NCBI GenBank assembly: GCA_029207755.1
Contig: JARCOQ010000005.1
Coordinates: 63,623,414-63,687,413, forward strand
From: Chamaea fasciata
Taxonomy: Eukaryota; Chordata; Aves; Passeriformes; Sylviidae
Direction: 5' to 3'
Length of the DNA: 64,000 nt
Below the pieces are notes generated by a model. It saw nothing but the letters and a program-made list of their open reading frames with translations, made no database searches and was not told the origin of the DNA. The translations under genes were made by a program, and so were the position numbers. Positions 48,501 through 60,150 of this stretch are shown here, piece after piece (the first letter of the stretch is position 1; the number at the start of each line of letters is the position of its first letter).

Positions 48501-51500
48501 CTTGCAGGAATGAGGAAAGGTTTGAAGCAAGAGACCTAAGAGAAAATTAGTAATGTGAGACCTCAGCTGGAAGGCAGCTGAGTCGGTTGGGATTAATGTT
48601 TATGATGATACAATTGAGAAAGTTGTCTCTGTGGTGTTAAAAATCCCTAAAGATCAGTTCTTACAACTGCTGTGGGCTTCTGAGGGACAGCATTCAAGGG
48701 CCATCAGGAGAATTAGCATTAACCCCTGTGAAAGGCTGCTTGTTTGTGATTGTTTAGTGATTTAGGAAGCTGATGTTTGAAACAAGGGGTAGAAGCAATG
48801 CCTGACAATTCAGCTGCAGGGAAACAAAATTGGTTTGCAACAGAAATGCAGCATTGCAATACTGCATATGAATGTGATGGTACGTTTGTGACTTTACACT
48901 TTATTTACATATGTAGTTATATTCTTGAATTGGATTTATGGGCCAAAGGAAAAGCTGGGAAGTATCTGTCCTCCTCATCCTTTGGTCTCAGTCCCAGCTG
49001 TTAACTTTTGTATGTATTTCAAGCCTTTCTGGTGTAAAAATCGGCTGTTAAAGTAAAATTTAAGAAATGGAAAAGAAATTGGTAGTGTTGTATGGTAGGG
49101 ATATGGTCAGAAGAATCAAAAGAAAAAAGCACATCATTCTCTTCTCATTATCGAGTGTAAACAGAGAGTAATTCCATTTCAAAGTTAGGGAAGAGTAAAG
49201 GTGCGGAAGAAAGATAATGAGAAGAGGCATTCCATATTGCTTTATTACAATGTACTAGGTTTCAGGCATTGTTTCAAAAAAGGAAGTTATGGTAGTCCTA
49301 AATATAAAGGTTAACGCTGTATTTTCTTGTACAGGCAAAAATCATTATGCAATATTGTTCTTTTATTCCAATTAAGATTACTTTTGATTTGCAGACTTGT
49401 GGAACAGCTGAAAATTTATCTGATATGAGGTTGGTGGATCAGCGGTAAGCTTACTTACCCAAATTAAGTTTTGTTTTGAAAAATTTGCCCAGTGATTTTA
49501 GTACTACTATCGCTAATTTTACTGTGTATAAATAAGACCCATATAATAAAAATATGAAGTGTCAAGAAATGACACCCACACTGGATTCAGCAGCACTGCT
49601 GAAGTTTAGCAGGAGCTTCGCCTAAACCATAATATAGTCATGATTGGAGAAATTAAGAGGCTTTGGTCTAGGAACATGGCCATAGTCACTGATATGCCAG
49701 TGTGCATCACCTGACTGATACCGCAATGGGTGATTTTGTGTGTCATCTTCTAAGTGGGGAGACTGTGTTAGTTAACTTGCTTTTTATTTCTTTTTTAATT
49801 AGCCTTTTTTTTTTTTGAGATAACAGTTTTTAAAAATTGTAGAGATCAGGTAACACAGAGAGATATGAGGGAGTTTAGGTGTTTTTTAGATTTTAACTTA
49901 TGATATGGCTTATTGATATGTCGAAACCCTAGCAATTGCCTGCTCTCTAGGTGATTTAGTACTCGCCACAAACTTCTATCTCCTGCAATGAGGAAAGCTT
50001 TAGTTTAGAATTGCATCTCTTCTTGTCTCATTCAGTGTGTTTCATTCACTCTCACCTCCAAAAAAAAAAGGAAAAAAAGTAGAAATTTTCTATGTAGGCT
50101 AAGCTGATTCATCCCAAGGGGGAATAGAAAACAGAACTAGCTTTTTAAGCAATGCTGTGAGAGGAAAAGTTGTTCTTTTCTTGTATTTCTCATATTCAGT
50201 AAAAGGGAGTGACAAGCTTTCTTAGGTGTGAAGACCCACGTAAACACTAGCGTAAGCTGAGTAGACTGTTATTGTATAGAAATTCTGTAGCAAAATGGGT
50301 GTACTTTGATTTTTAAGAGCATTGCTTCACTAAGTCATGCACTACTTTCCTGCTAACTAAACATCAAGCAGAAATGCTCGCGCTCAGCTTTTATTTTTTC
50401 CAAGCTTTATAGACAAGCCTCGATCTCTGAACTCGCAGTGTCCTGATCCTCACTCCACTGATATCAACAAATTACAGTAATTGAAGTAGAGTTTGGCTGG
50501 GTACTTAGTCCTGCGCTGCGGAGTGCCCGACCCACGGCCGTGTTCTGTAAGCTCCGGCCCCCTCTAGTGTCACAGCTCGGCTCCTCTTCCTCTAACGCCT
50601 CCAAGCAACGTATTGCAAATGGAGCAGGACTTGGCATTTCATTAAACCCAAACTGTGCCCTTCAGAAGGTCACAGCGCCCAGTGATTCCTAGATTTCCTC
50701 AGTTCTTGTGTGTTAGGGTAATATTCAGTTGCTACTGTCAAACTCCTCTAATTACATACCATCAGCGCCAATTTTACCATCACCGTCCTTATCTCCAGCA
50801 GCCAGAAGAGCCTTCGTTTCTTTGTCTGATAGGTCTCTTCCTTCTGGGGTAAAGCCCTTCAGGACAAACCTAAGGAGGAAGCATAGAAAAAAAAAAAGGT
50901 TTGTTTGGGTTGTTTTTTTGTTTGTTTGGTTGGTTGGTTTGGTTTTGCTGTTTTGTTTTTTCCACAGAACAATTACACTTCATATTTATTTATACTACTG
51001 ATTTGAGACCTAAGTTAGAATCCAGCGTTGTGTCTTTTGTTGTTGACCTTCTTTAACAATCAGAAGCACTTTACTCTGAAACTGCATTTGGCTGAAGAAC
51101 TACCTGTAAGGTGTTAACCATTCGTGTGTTTCAGGCATCCTGCAATCCAAGTGACAACTAGCTAACTCCAACACTCTTTAGATCATGTGCTCAGCAAACA
51201 GCTGGCATAGCACACAAATACTAGTCGAGAGTTTGAGCTCTATGTTACTACCTAGAGTCTTGTAAAAATAACCCACAGGAAATTAGACTCTTAAGGTGGG
51301 GATATTTGAGAAAGGATGTAACTTTACTTACTTCAGTTCTTCCTCTTCAATGAAACCGCTCTGATCTTTATCAAGAATATGGAAAACCTTCTTCACATCT
51401 TCTGGGCTCTTCTTTTTCAATCCTACCATCTCGAAAAACTTTTTGTAGTTAAAAGATTCAGCCGCTGTAAGAGATGAAAAACCAGAGAACTACTTAGAAA

Positions 51501-51805
51501 AGTCATTGAAAGACACACACCAACACATACCCGTGGTTTTCTTCCATGCTGCTGTTTTTCCTGCCCTGGGAGGAACAGTGGAGCCTAGCTGTGGTAGGAG
51601 CTGGGTGTACTCAGTGTAATCATCCGTGCTTCACAGGTGCTAATGGAAATAAACAAAGAGGCAGAGGGGCAATGTCTCCGTTTTGCAGATGAAGAGCTGA
51701 GCTATAGGATGAGACTTGCCCAAGGTCACACAAGAAGTCTGTGAGAGACTTGTGAGCTTTGGGAGCTGAGGTCTAATGTGCTTGGTCTCATTTCAGTGCC
51801 TTAAA

Positions 51806-51860
<55 letters not shown>

Positions 51861-53490
51861 AGAGCAGACATCTGAGAGCAGACTGACTTTTAGATAGCTG
51901 TCGCTTTTTGATATTTCCACCTCCGAAAAAAAACCAAAAATGCTCTAGCTCAGGCATTGGCGAGAAGTGTTTCAGAGCACTGTTTTTTTGTTGTTGTTGT
52001 TTTGTTTTTTTTTTTTTTTCCCTGGAGACTTACTAGAAATCAGTGTTGCAATTCAACCGCTAAAGGAATGTGCAATCGTGGTGTGTGAGCTCAGACTCTG
52101 CAAGGGAGTGCTGCACGGCGCGCTGCCTGCAAGACCTTGTGAGGAGCTTTCTCCGGGGAGGAAAGAAGCAAACAACCCAGAGCCCTTGAAATCGGAGCCG
52201 AGTTTACCTGCTCCACCTCTTTTGTCCTTTAACCGCACCCGCTTTTGTCTCACCGAGGTAGCCTAACAACTGTGATGTAGATGAGAAATACCATACAGTG
52301 ACCTCCAAAACGTGCGGTGGACTTTTTTTTTTCCCCCATGCATTCTTATTCCCGCCGCATTAAATTTTTCCATTACATAAAATTAAGCAGGCTCAGTCTT
52401 CCGTGATCTGCCTGACTGAGATTTGTCATTAGTTGCTGCTATTTGCATCTGCTCCAGGACTTTTAGATGGTCACAAAACAATGGAGGCTAATGAGTAAAA
52501 CAACTGCTGGATCCAGCAAAGCAATTTGTCGCTCTCTCTGACTCTCCGGCTTCTGAGCTGAGCCGGGCTCAGCGGGTCTTGCGCTTCTTTCTGTTCGGGA
52601 AGGTCATCGCACAGAGCAGGACAGACAGAGGCGGCTCCCCGGGATGGTGCGGTCAGCCAGGTAGTTTGGGGGAGGGGGGGGGGGGGATAACGTGCATCCC
52701 GGAGCACGGTTTCTGGCTTGCTTTGAGAGCAACCTTAACTACATGAATCTCTGTAAACACGAAGAGGGTTTGCCGTCAGTTTTGGGGGTCACGATGAATG
52801 AGACGGGTAGGGAACATCTGATACCCGGAGGAGTCTAAGAGGGAAGTGTGGACCACTGCAGCCATTCGACCTGCAGAGAGCCCCTGCAGTCGAGCAGTGA
52901 ACCTGCTTGCTATACTGTTGCCTTCTGTCCATCCCGAAAAGCAAAGCCCACCGGGGGATTCTGCATAGGTAGTACAAGAGTGGTTTCTTATATCCTTGAA
53001 ACGGGAAACAGGAGTTCTGTAACATCTGAAACTAAATTTCAGGAATGAGTGGGAAGCTGCCGACATCCACTGCTGACTTCTCTATCCCACACCAAGATAT
53101 AATGCAGCTTGGTTCGCCGAGGGGTTTGTTCTCTTTGAAAGTATGCTCTCAGTAGAAGCAAAGTCTGTCCGCAGTTACTGCTTACTTTCCTTTAAAATAA
53201 ATGTTTCACCTCTGTAACGTGCAGGACAACTTTGCTGAGGATGCAGCCTTGTACTTCATAAACCTGTCAGAGGCATTCATTGAACATCTGAAAACATATC
53301 CTCATTTGAAATTTTGTCTAGCTAGTTCCTCTAATCTTCCCATAGCTGAAATAAATGCACAGCTATCCCAACCTGAAGAGATGAAAGGAGGAAAAGCGAG
53401 AAGAAAAAAAAATAGAAAAAAGCACTCACCTGAAAAGGCTCCAACAGCCTTCTTGATATCCTCAGCGCTGAGCAAGTCAGTCATAGCCAT
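45512..53490 (-). CDS. PVALB: PVALB (alpha-parvalbumin), complete coding region in four exons
   Basis: Parvalbumin is a cytosolic calcium buffer of fast muscle fibres and fast-spiking interneurons. Exons 53430-53490, 51332-51464, 50760-50869 and 45512-45540 join into 110 codons plus TAA, the standard alpha-parvalbumin length. The 61/133/110/29 coding-nt pattern matches the family. The protein starts [20 protein letters not shown]. The degenerate AB domain is residues 1-38, the CD loop [12 protein letters not shown] is 52-63, and the EF loop [12 protein letters not shown] is 91-102. Every calcium ligand position is filled, including Glu63 and Glu102. It ends FATMVAES. Codon phases agree at all three junctions and splice sites are GT-AG. 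A non-coding first exon is expected in this gene and a good candidate lies near 57145. Confidence 0.97.
45541..50759 (-). other. PVALB: PVALB intron 4 (5.2 kb)
   Basis: AT-rich DNA without a recognised exon. It holds an internal CR1-like fragment (46310-46500) and, near 50500-50620, a small CpG-enriched patch of unknown meaning. Confidence 0.85.
46310..46500 (+). mobile_element. Internal CR1-like LINE fragment
   Basis: The segment GAAGGGCAACAAAGACGATA followed by AAGGGATTAGAGGGTATGC, and later CAGCTAAGAGGAAAA, follows the block order of the CR1 region shortly before its 3' UTR, in sense orientation. It is diverged. Confidence 0.5.
50760..50869 (-). CDS. PVALB: PVALB exon 4 (EF calcium site)
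   Basis: Its 110 nt encode residues 65-101 with [20 protein letters not shown] and most of the second calcium loop. The acceptor is CTCCTTAG and the donor GTATGT. A CA-rich (plus strand GT-rich) tract begins about 30 bp upstream of the acceptor. Confidence 0.97.
50896..50962. repeat. GTTT/GGTT-rich low-complexity tract
   Basis: About 65 bp consist almost only of G and T on the plus strand (TTTGTTTGGTTGGTTGG and similar), inside PVALB intron 3 about 30 bp from the exon 4 acceptor. Confidence 0.8.
51332..51464 (-). CDS. PVALB: PVALB exon 3 (CD calcium site)
   Basis: Its 133 nt (residues 21-65 in part) include [20 protein letters not shown] and the first calcium loop. The acceptor is CTCTTACAG and the donor GTAAGTA. 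Confidence 0.97.
51669..51805 (-). mobile_element. MIR-like SINE (amniote type) in PVALB intron 2
   Basis: The blocks TTTTGCAGATGAAGAGCTGA, GACTTGCCCAAGGTCACACA and GAGCTGAGGTCTAATGTGCT are in the order of the complement of MIR-type SINEs. It is followed directly by a long poly(T) run. Confidence 0.65.
51808..51848. repeat. Poly(T) run of 41
   Basis: Forty-one consecutive T on the plus strand (poly(A) in the PVALB sense) directly abut the MIR-like remnant. The exact length may be affected by sequencing error. Confidence 0.9.
53430..53490 (-). CDS. PVALB: PVALB first coding exon (exon 2)
   Basis: This exon encodes residues 1-20 plus one base, with donor GTGAGTG at 53429. Directly 5' of the ATG lies TTGCAGG, preceded by a pyrimidine-rich CCCTGTTCAAACAG. 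The acceptor is therefore either that AACAG or the TTGCAG six bases later. Confidence 0.95.
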
Positions 53491-56400
53491 CCTGCAACTG
53501 TTTGAACAGGGAAGCAAGTGCGAAAAGATTAAAAAGTGCTTTTCTCATCATTTCTGCTCATATGACCAAAGCTGCAGTGCTGTGTGGGGATGGCACACCG
53601 GGAAAGGCTGGACCCGTGCCAGCTCTATAGCTCTGCGTGGATAAGTGCTGTGGGCTGTCGCTCTCCGGTTTGCAGAGCACCAAGTAGTCCACAGACGCTA
53701 GGGTTCAGCTAGAGAGAGGGCACGGGGATGCCTTTGTGGGGACTGGGGTGGGGGAGGATGCGGGTGGGGGTCGCTCCCTGGGAGGCTGGAGCCTAAGCCT
53801 TACTGGAGCAGTGCCAGAGTCTGCTGTGATACCGGCTGGAGAAAGAGTTTTGCCAAGGTCAAGTCCTCGGGTGCAAAAACCAGTGGTGCAGAGCAGAGCC
53901 TTTTCCTTTAGTAAGTCAGGATGAGCTTTACCGGTTATATTTGGTGATGAGTAAGGAACTGCAGCATATGCCAAACTTCAAGCTGCTCTTGAGGTCGGGA
54001 AGCAAATGTAATGTAGCTTTTGAACATTTGCCTTATCTTTCAACCACTTTAAACATCTCCCCCTTCTCCCTTCCCCCTCCCCTTCACACACATATTTCTT
54101 TTAGACCTTGTTTCTTTCGGGCAAGTCCATATTAAGCATCATCCTCACTGAATTAATTATCACATCCCAGCGAATCCTACAGATCCCGTTTGTAATGCAC
54201 AGTATGCTGCAGTATATACCGTGATAGGGTATGGCAAAACGAGAAGCGAGGTGACAACACACTCGTGAGGAGCTCCTGTGCAGTAGTGGGTTTCTCAGGC
54301 AGGACTGGGCACTTCCCATTAGCGTCAAAAAAAGAGAAAGCATTTAGGATTTGTAATGTGTTTTCTAGGGGTATTTTTTTTTTCCTCCAAGAATCTGTGC
54401 CCATTTTTCGCATAAAATATGGCAAATGGTCCAACTTGCTCTCAGAGTTTGGGCAGGAGCCATTTAGGCTGAGGTAGCCAAGGTTAGGGCCCAGTAGTAG
54501 GGCAGATCTCTGCAGGAGTATTGGCATCGCTGCTCCAGGAGAGACGGGGGAGGACAGAGCGGTGGCAGCAAGATCCCCGGGCGCGATCGACGGGTACGGC
54601 CTGGTCCCACTGTCACAATCACACCTCTCCTCTGAATGGGGTCGCCGGAGAGCAGCCTCAAAAACGGGGCGGCTGATGCATAGCCTCGGGTTTTGCTGTC
54701 CGTAATTGCTCGGTGCTTTTAAAAGTACGAGCCCCTTCCTTTTTCTTTCCTCTCTCTTTTTCTTTTTTTCTTTTTTTCTTTTTTTTTTCCCCCACGGCAC
54801 AAGTTCAGCTACAATGGGTCAGTCATTACCATGTCACTGAACGCAGAAGGACGGAGGAGGAGGTGACATTGAGGTGTGAGGTGCTCCCCCCCCCCCTTTT
54901 TTTTTTTCCCCTTCTCCTTTACTTTCCTAAAGATTGCCTTTTCATTGTGGAAGGGATCGTCGTTTTTCTCTCGTTGGAACTTCCCTCCCCCGCGGCTTCC
55001 CATTTCCGTGTATTTCCCGAGATGCAAGAGATGCTTAGTTTTCTCCCAGGACAAACAAGGAGATGGGTGGTGGAGCCAAGTCCCTCTCCCTAGGCTGAAT
55101 GCATCCTTCCCAGCTCTACAGGGAAAGAGCAGCTCTGGGATGCCGAACCGAGATAAACAGCAGTCCAACAAAAGAGATTGCTCTGCGCACCTTCCCGCAT
55201 GGGTCGTTCTCACTCAGCGGCCCTTGTTGTTTTGGAGCTGGCAGGTGGAAGGATGCAGAAGACAGCACTCGGGGTATTGGGGTCTCTTGCTTTACCGGAG
55301 TTCAGGGTTAGAACCCTATTTTTAGTCCTTTTTAAACGTAGGATATGTGCAGACCCATCAATATGCAGCTACATGCCAGCGATCAATGTGCCATATCTTA
55401 TGAAATTGACGTCCCTTTACCTTTCCTTAACTGAGGGAAGAGAGAACAATCTCTTCTTGCTCCCAGCGCAGACACCGCCGGCCCAGCGCTACATCGCCCT
55501 CTGCTTTCCCTGCTTTGCTGCGTGCAGAGTCGGTGCGGTCCGAAGAGGAGTCGGGCCTCAGTCTCCACGGGTTTTCCCCCTTTTCTTACGAATCTTTCGC
55601 AAACCCGTTGTTGAGCCACAGAACTTCCTTTTAGGTCCCGACAAACAGGAGCGCACCTGCCCACCCGCCAGTGAAGATGCTCTCCTAGCGGGTGACTCGT
55701 GTTTCGGTGTTAACCCCGCTCTGCTGACAAGGCAGAGCACATTTGGAAGGCTGCCCTCGGGGGTAACTCGAGCCGGTGGCTGGCAGAGGCGATGCGCAGC
55801 GCTGCCTGCTGTGCTGGCAGACACTGATCAGGTTAACTAGCCTCATGCCAAGCAAACCGGCCAGAGGCGCATTCCGGATCTGTGTCCTGGGGATGGGAAC
55901 CCGCGGCTCCCTCCGCATCTCTAACGATGCGCGAACTGCCCCGCTTTCCCTCCGTCATCGGATCTGTCAGCCCTCTACGGCCCAGTCATGCTGTGGAGGC
56001 GAAAAGTGAGAGGTGTCAGAAAAACGAGGCTTCAGATCAGGTGGAGCCATCTGTAGAGCGTAAATAACATTTCCCCCAGCTCAGAAGCCGTGTGTACCCT
56101 ACACAGCCAGAAAGGTGAAAGCAGCGACATAGGGTTTGCGAAGCAGACAGCTGGGATCTGACATGGAGGAGTGGTGAGGCCCAGCTCCAGCCTCAGCAGT
56201 GTCTCTCTTTATGGACAGCTAGCAAATTTCCATAAGCTTTTAACCACCAACCTGTAGTTGGAACTGTTATTCTAATAAAAAAGGCGTTTCACGAATTGGC
56301 AGTTTCTCACTCGACCCTTCATCTTTTTCTCATCATCCCTGCGAGATGAATGACGCGTTTTCCTTTATCTCTGAGATTTTGCCAATTTTCCTGCCCGAAC

Positions 56401-57144
56401 TATTTGCAAAATACACGCCGTGGATTTCCAAGCTGTCTGCACCAAAACTTTTGTGTCGATCAACTACCCCTTCCACCTGCGTCAGAATGATGATATTGTT
56501 ACTAAGTAAACGACCAAATAAACTAAGTAGCAATCAGCCCACCCTTGCCAAAAGCAAACAATTCAGGCAGAATTTCCTGAACAGCACGAAGCCCTCACAC
56601 CAAGATCTGAAGCAGAAAGACGGCGGTCCTTTGCAAAAAGGACGACTCTTTTCCTTTAGCTTCCTAGTGACCGCACCAAAGAGAGCAACTTCATCCCAAT
56701 GCTTACAATCGTCTGTGCAGAAAGAGAGCCGCCATTTCTAGACGTGTTCTGGGTTTTGTGTGTTTTTTTTGGTCTTCGGTTCACAGCTGGCTATTTCAGT
56801 AAAATTTCTTCGCGAGCCGTTGCTCGAGTTCTTCTTCACTTTCTTCCTTTCCCGGTTTTGCCATTTCCATCTTCTCCCCTGCTTTTCTGCTCATTCCCCC
56901 TCAATGAGTTCATCTATTTTCTCCTTTTAATGATCTATTCTTCTCATTTGAAGTCTTCTCAGCGGGAAGCCAGTCCTCAGTTTTTGAGAGATTTGCATCT
57001 CTTTGTTTCCGGACTTTTGTTTGTGGAAAGGGGGATGAGGCCGGAGTGATGGAAGATACCCTTATCTGCGACGGTCCTGCTTCTTTCCTGGAGGTGGTGA
57101 ATCCACGTTTGCTGTGGAAATTTGCGCATTTTCTTGCTACTTAC
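53491..57144 (-). other. PVALB: Probable PVALB intron 1, with a CpG-rich interior
   Basis: If exon 1 is at 57145, this is a 3.6-kb intron. It contains poly-pyrimidine runs (54730-54790, 54887-54908) and a CpG-enriched zone (about 55440-55960) that may be a second promoter or enhancer. Long frames on both strands (for example 55178-55840 plus, 54177-54800 minus) have no recognised homologue and lie in low-complexity or CpG-rich DNA. Confidence 0.55.
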
Positions 57145-57205
57145 CTCTTGGATCTCTCTTAGCACGCTTGGAAAGGTGCTAGATAGGGAGGTGATCAAAA
57201 AGAGG
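57145..57205 (-). other. PVALB: Candidate PVALB non-coding exon 1
   Basis: About 60 nt lie between the expected start (roughly 25-30 nt after a TATA box) and a consensus donor GAG|GTAAGTA at 57145/57144. No ATG-initiated frame of note lies in it. A short untranslated first exon is the known arrangement of this gene. The exact start is inferred. Confidence 0.5.
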
Positions 57206-57228
57206 TGGAACTCGGGGTAGGAACCCCA

Positions 57229-57236
57229 CTTATATA
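57229..57236 (-). promoter_or_regulatory. PVALB: TATA box (TATATAAG), putative PVALB promoter
   Basis: TATATAAG in the PVALB sense stands about 85 nt upstream of the perfect splice donor. Tissue-restricted genes such as PVALB commonly have TATA promoters. Confidence 0.5.
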
Positions 57237-57352
57237 ATCTCTCTCGCTCTTTCTATTTTCGGCGGGTGATACCCACTCCTCACTGGTATCAGATATTCAG
57301 GGGTTTTGTTGGTGGTGTCACATTTATCTTTCCCTTAACTAATCGAGGAACG

Positions 57353-57362
57353 CTATTAATAA
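57353..57362. promoter_or_regulatory. PVALB: MEF2-type site CTATTAATAA
   Basis: An exact match to YTAWWWWTAR lies about 120 bp upstream of the TATA box. MEF2 drives muscle genes, which suits a fast-muscle parvalbumin. The motif is short and AT-rich, so chance is possible. Confidence 0.4.
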
Positions 57363-57489
57363 TCCTTGGCGCTTACCTTCCCCTGGCTGTGAAAACCCAT
57401 TACATTGGCAAACTGATGGTCCACATGAAACTTCAATGTTAAGGGGAGAGGCAAGCAGTACAAGTGAGCTGTTAAGGGACAAATAGGAA

Positions 57490-57600
57490 AATAACAATGC
57501 TAAAAATGCCACTGAGACCTGTTGTCCATTGTGTCAACCATCTAGGGACACTTTTCCTGATATTTAATGCTTTTCTGGCAAGAGAAAACGTTTTGCAAAT
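57490..57600. repeat. Diverged repeat, copy 1 (partner at about 58185-58295)
   Basis: The core TTCCTGATATTTAATG, with TTTTCTGGCAAG after it and CTAAAAATGCC upstream, recurs about 692 bp away in the same order and orientation. About 110 bp can be aligned by eye with moderate divergence. Confidence 0.65.
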
Positions 57601-58184
57601 GACCATGAATTGTACATCAGACGAAAGTGCCATCAAGGACATCACGATGCATTAGGAGGTTCAGTTTGAGAGATGGGACTCTGCTCATGAAGGGAAAAGT
57701 AAGATGTAATCCCCTCATCAGTGTGAGGAAAAGCAAAGATGGGCTCTGGAGTTTGCCCTTTTTTTTCTTTAGCCTTGATAGATACTACTTGAAACGAAAT
57801 AGAACAGCTCTAAACTGCCTCCTGCACCTGAAGCCACAACATTGAGCTTTACCTCTTGGCCTTGAAAGAAGTCAGAAATATTTTTTTTTTCCCTGCAGGC
57901 AACAGCAAACTCAATTATGTAATTCTGATTGCTCATACTTACAGGGGTATGCAAAATCTGCATTCAGGGCCCCATTGGGCAAAGTGCTGTAGAAACCTAA
58001 AAAATTTACAACCTGAGCTTTCTTGGGAGAGACAGGGAATTGTAAATGAAGACATCCTGTATATACAGCCATAATACATTGACTGTAACCTTCTCAGCAT
58101 ATCAGTTCTCTTTATGCTGAGTTGCTTATTCCAGGGAAAGACACCTTTGAAGGCACTTCTATTTTTACTCTGTCAAGCAATAAT

Positions 58185-58295
58185 AACAACAATAAAAATG
58201 CCTATGAAATATATTTGCCATTCTGTAATCCATCTGGGGACATGTTTCCTGATATTTAATGTTTTTCTGGCAAGGAAAAATATTTTATAGAGGAT
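58185..58295. repeat. Diverged repeat, copy 2 (partner at about 57490-57600)
   Basis: This is the second copy in direct orientation, with AATAAAAATGCC, CCATCTGGGGACA and TTCCTGATATTTAATG. It is either a local duplication or two members of an unknown dispersed family. Confidence 0.65.
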
Positions 58296-59955
58296 TATGC
58301 ACTGCGTTTGTCTGTAGTACACTTATGAGTAAAAAAAAAAAAGGTCTTTTTCCTGTTTCAGCACTCAAACCCAACATTTCTTAGGTTAAAAACCAACCAA
58401 GGTTTTGTGATACAATGGAAATTATCTTTTGGGAAAGGCAGGTGCTGCAAATGTGAGCTCTGATTTTTCTAGCTTGATTAATTGATCCTAGAAGTGAGGA
58501 AAGAAAATCGACATATGAATGGAATAGGAATATTTAAAAATATGTCTCTACTACCCATATAATTTACATGCTGAGTTCTGTGACAAATTGGAAGTACTCC
58601 AGCAGCTTTAGATAATTTCTAAAGAGGCAGCTTTATTGAATCAAACGTGACAAAGGTTAATTCAATCATTTATGTTCTCTCTCTTATTTTTTTTTCTATT
58701 ACATATCCTGTAGTGGTTTTTGAGTTTTTGGTGTGCTTCAGTTGTATGGGAAGTAATACTATTCAGCAGCGTTCTTAATTTCTCACAAACACTGTGTCCA
58801 TACCCTAGCTCAGAGCAGGTGATGATTGCAATGTGAGGTAGCTGACTCTTGTGAGTCCAGATGCTTCAATCAAATGGTGGGTTTCCTTTGGAACTCTATA
58901 AATAATTGTACACTCTATGCTAAATTCAGTCACGTGGGGTATGCATTACACTTTCATATATTATAAACCCTTGGTGTAGTACCAAGATTAGGTTTAGAGA
59001 TACCAGTATCTCATGGTTGTTAGCTGCATGCTTCATTTCCATTTGGTAGCTGGCAGAACAGCTTTTCTCTTTTACCTTCCTTTGGCAGCTTAGAGAGGAT
59101 AAGGATTGTAGGACTGTCTTTTTGGCTAACGGACTCTGACTTCCATTTCTGTCCATTCCACTGGAATGACTGCATTTGTCCACTGGTGAAGGGAAAGCAA
59201 GTGCAGGGCCAGTCATTGTGATTCCTCTGTGTAATTTAGCCATGTGAAAGCATTCCTGATTAGTGGAAATCCTTTCTTAGTTAGTTTTAGTTAGTTCCTA
59301 CTAAGCCTTATTTACAAAGAGAGAACAGATTTATGACCACATCAGGCATATAGTGAGGTCTTTGTTACATGTCAAGTATTTAATTAATTAAAAGGGGTAA
59401 TGTTGTTGGGAATTTTTTTTTTTTTTAAGAAGAATACAATCAAAATCTGACACATTTAGGTTATTCGTACAAATCTTCCGGAAGCTGGAAGGTGTGGAGA
59501 GTTGTGGCAATAGGTTCACTGAGATTCTGAGATTTCACCTATGTGAAATGGTAGAATTTAGGGAGGAATTTTGTGTTACTGCTCTTGTCAGTTTTGCTAA
59601 TGTGGTTGCATATTTACTGTCATCTCAATCAGGTTCATTCACAAAAAGATTAGGGCTGGGTTTCCCCTTTAGGATACATATACAGTGTGGATTTGGGGAT
59701 GCTCATCCATTATCATCTCTTTTTCTCTTTCTCACCACACATAATAACTGTAATCTGAATAATAAGGTGCTCCAGGTCCCTATCAGCTAATGTATCCAAA
59801 ATTTGGGATGGTATCATTACAGCACTAGCATAGCACCTTAAAACAGCTGCTATCTCCTGTGTCCGCTATGTGTTGTGACAAGCAGCTTCAGTCTTCAAGG
59901 ATACCAGCCAGCCATCTTTTGTTCCCCATAGATTTTCCTTATTTGTTAAGGATGT

Positions 59956-60150
59956 AATAGAATCACAGAATCATTAAAGTTGGAGAAGACCTCCAAGATC
60001 ATCAAGTCCAAGCTTTGACTGAACACTACCAGCTCTAAGTGCTACATCCAGTCATTTCTTGAACGCTTCCCGGGGTGGTTACTCCCCCACTTTCCATCCC
60101 AGTGCTTAACCACTCTTTCAGAGAAGAAATTTTTCCAGATGACCAACCCG
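59956..60150 (-). mobile_element. CR1 LINE 3' fragment
   Basis: It starts AATAGAATCACAGAATC, then GTTGGAGAAGACCTCCAAG, ATCATCAAGTCCAAGC and, further on, TTTCAGAGAAGAAATTTTTCC. This is the standard complement of an avian CR1 tail. Confidence 0.9.

Noticed and set aside
54177..54800. 207-codon open frame on the minus strand in PVALB intron 1
   Set aside because: It begins in a Lys/Arg/Glu-rich low-complexity stretch that is the complement of a T-rich tract; no homologue recognised.
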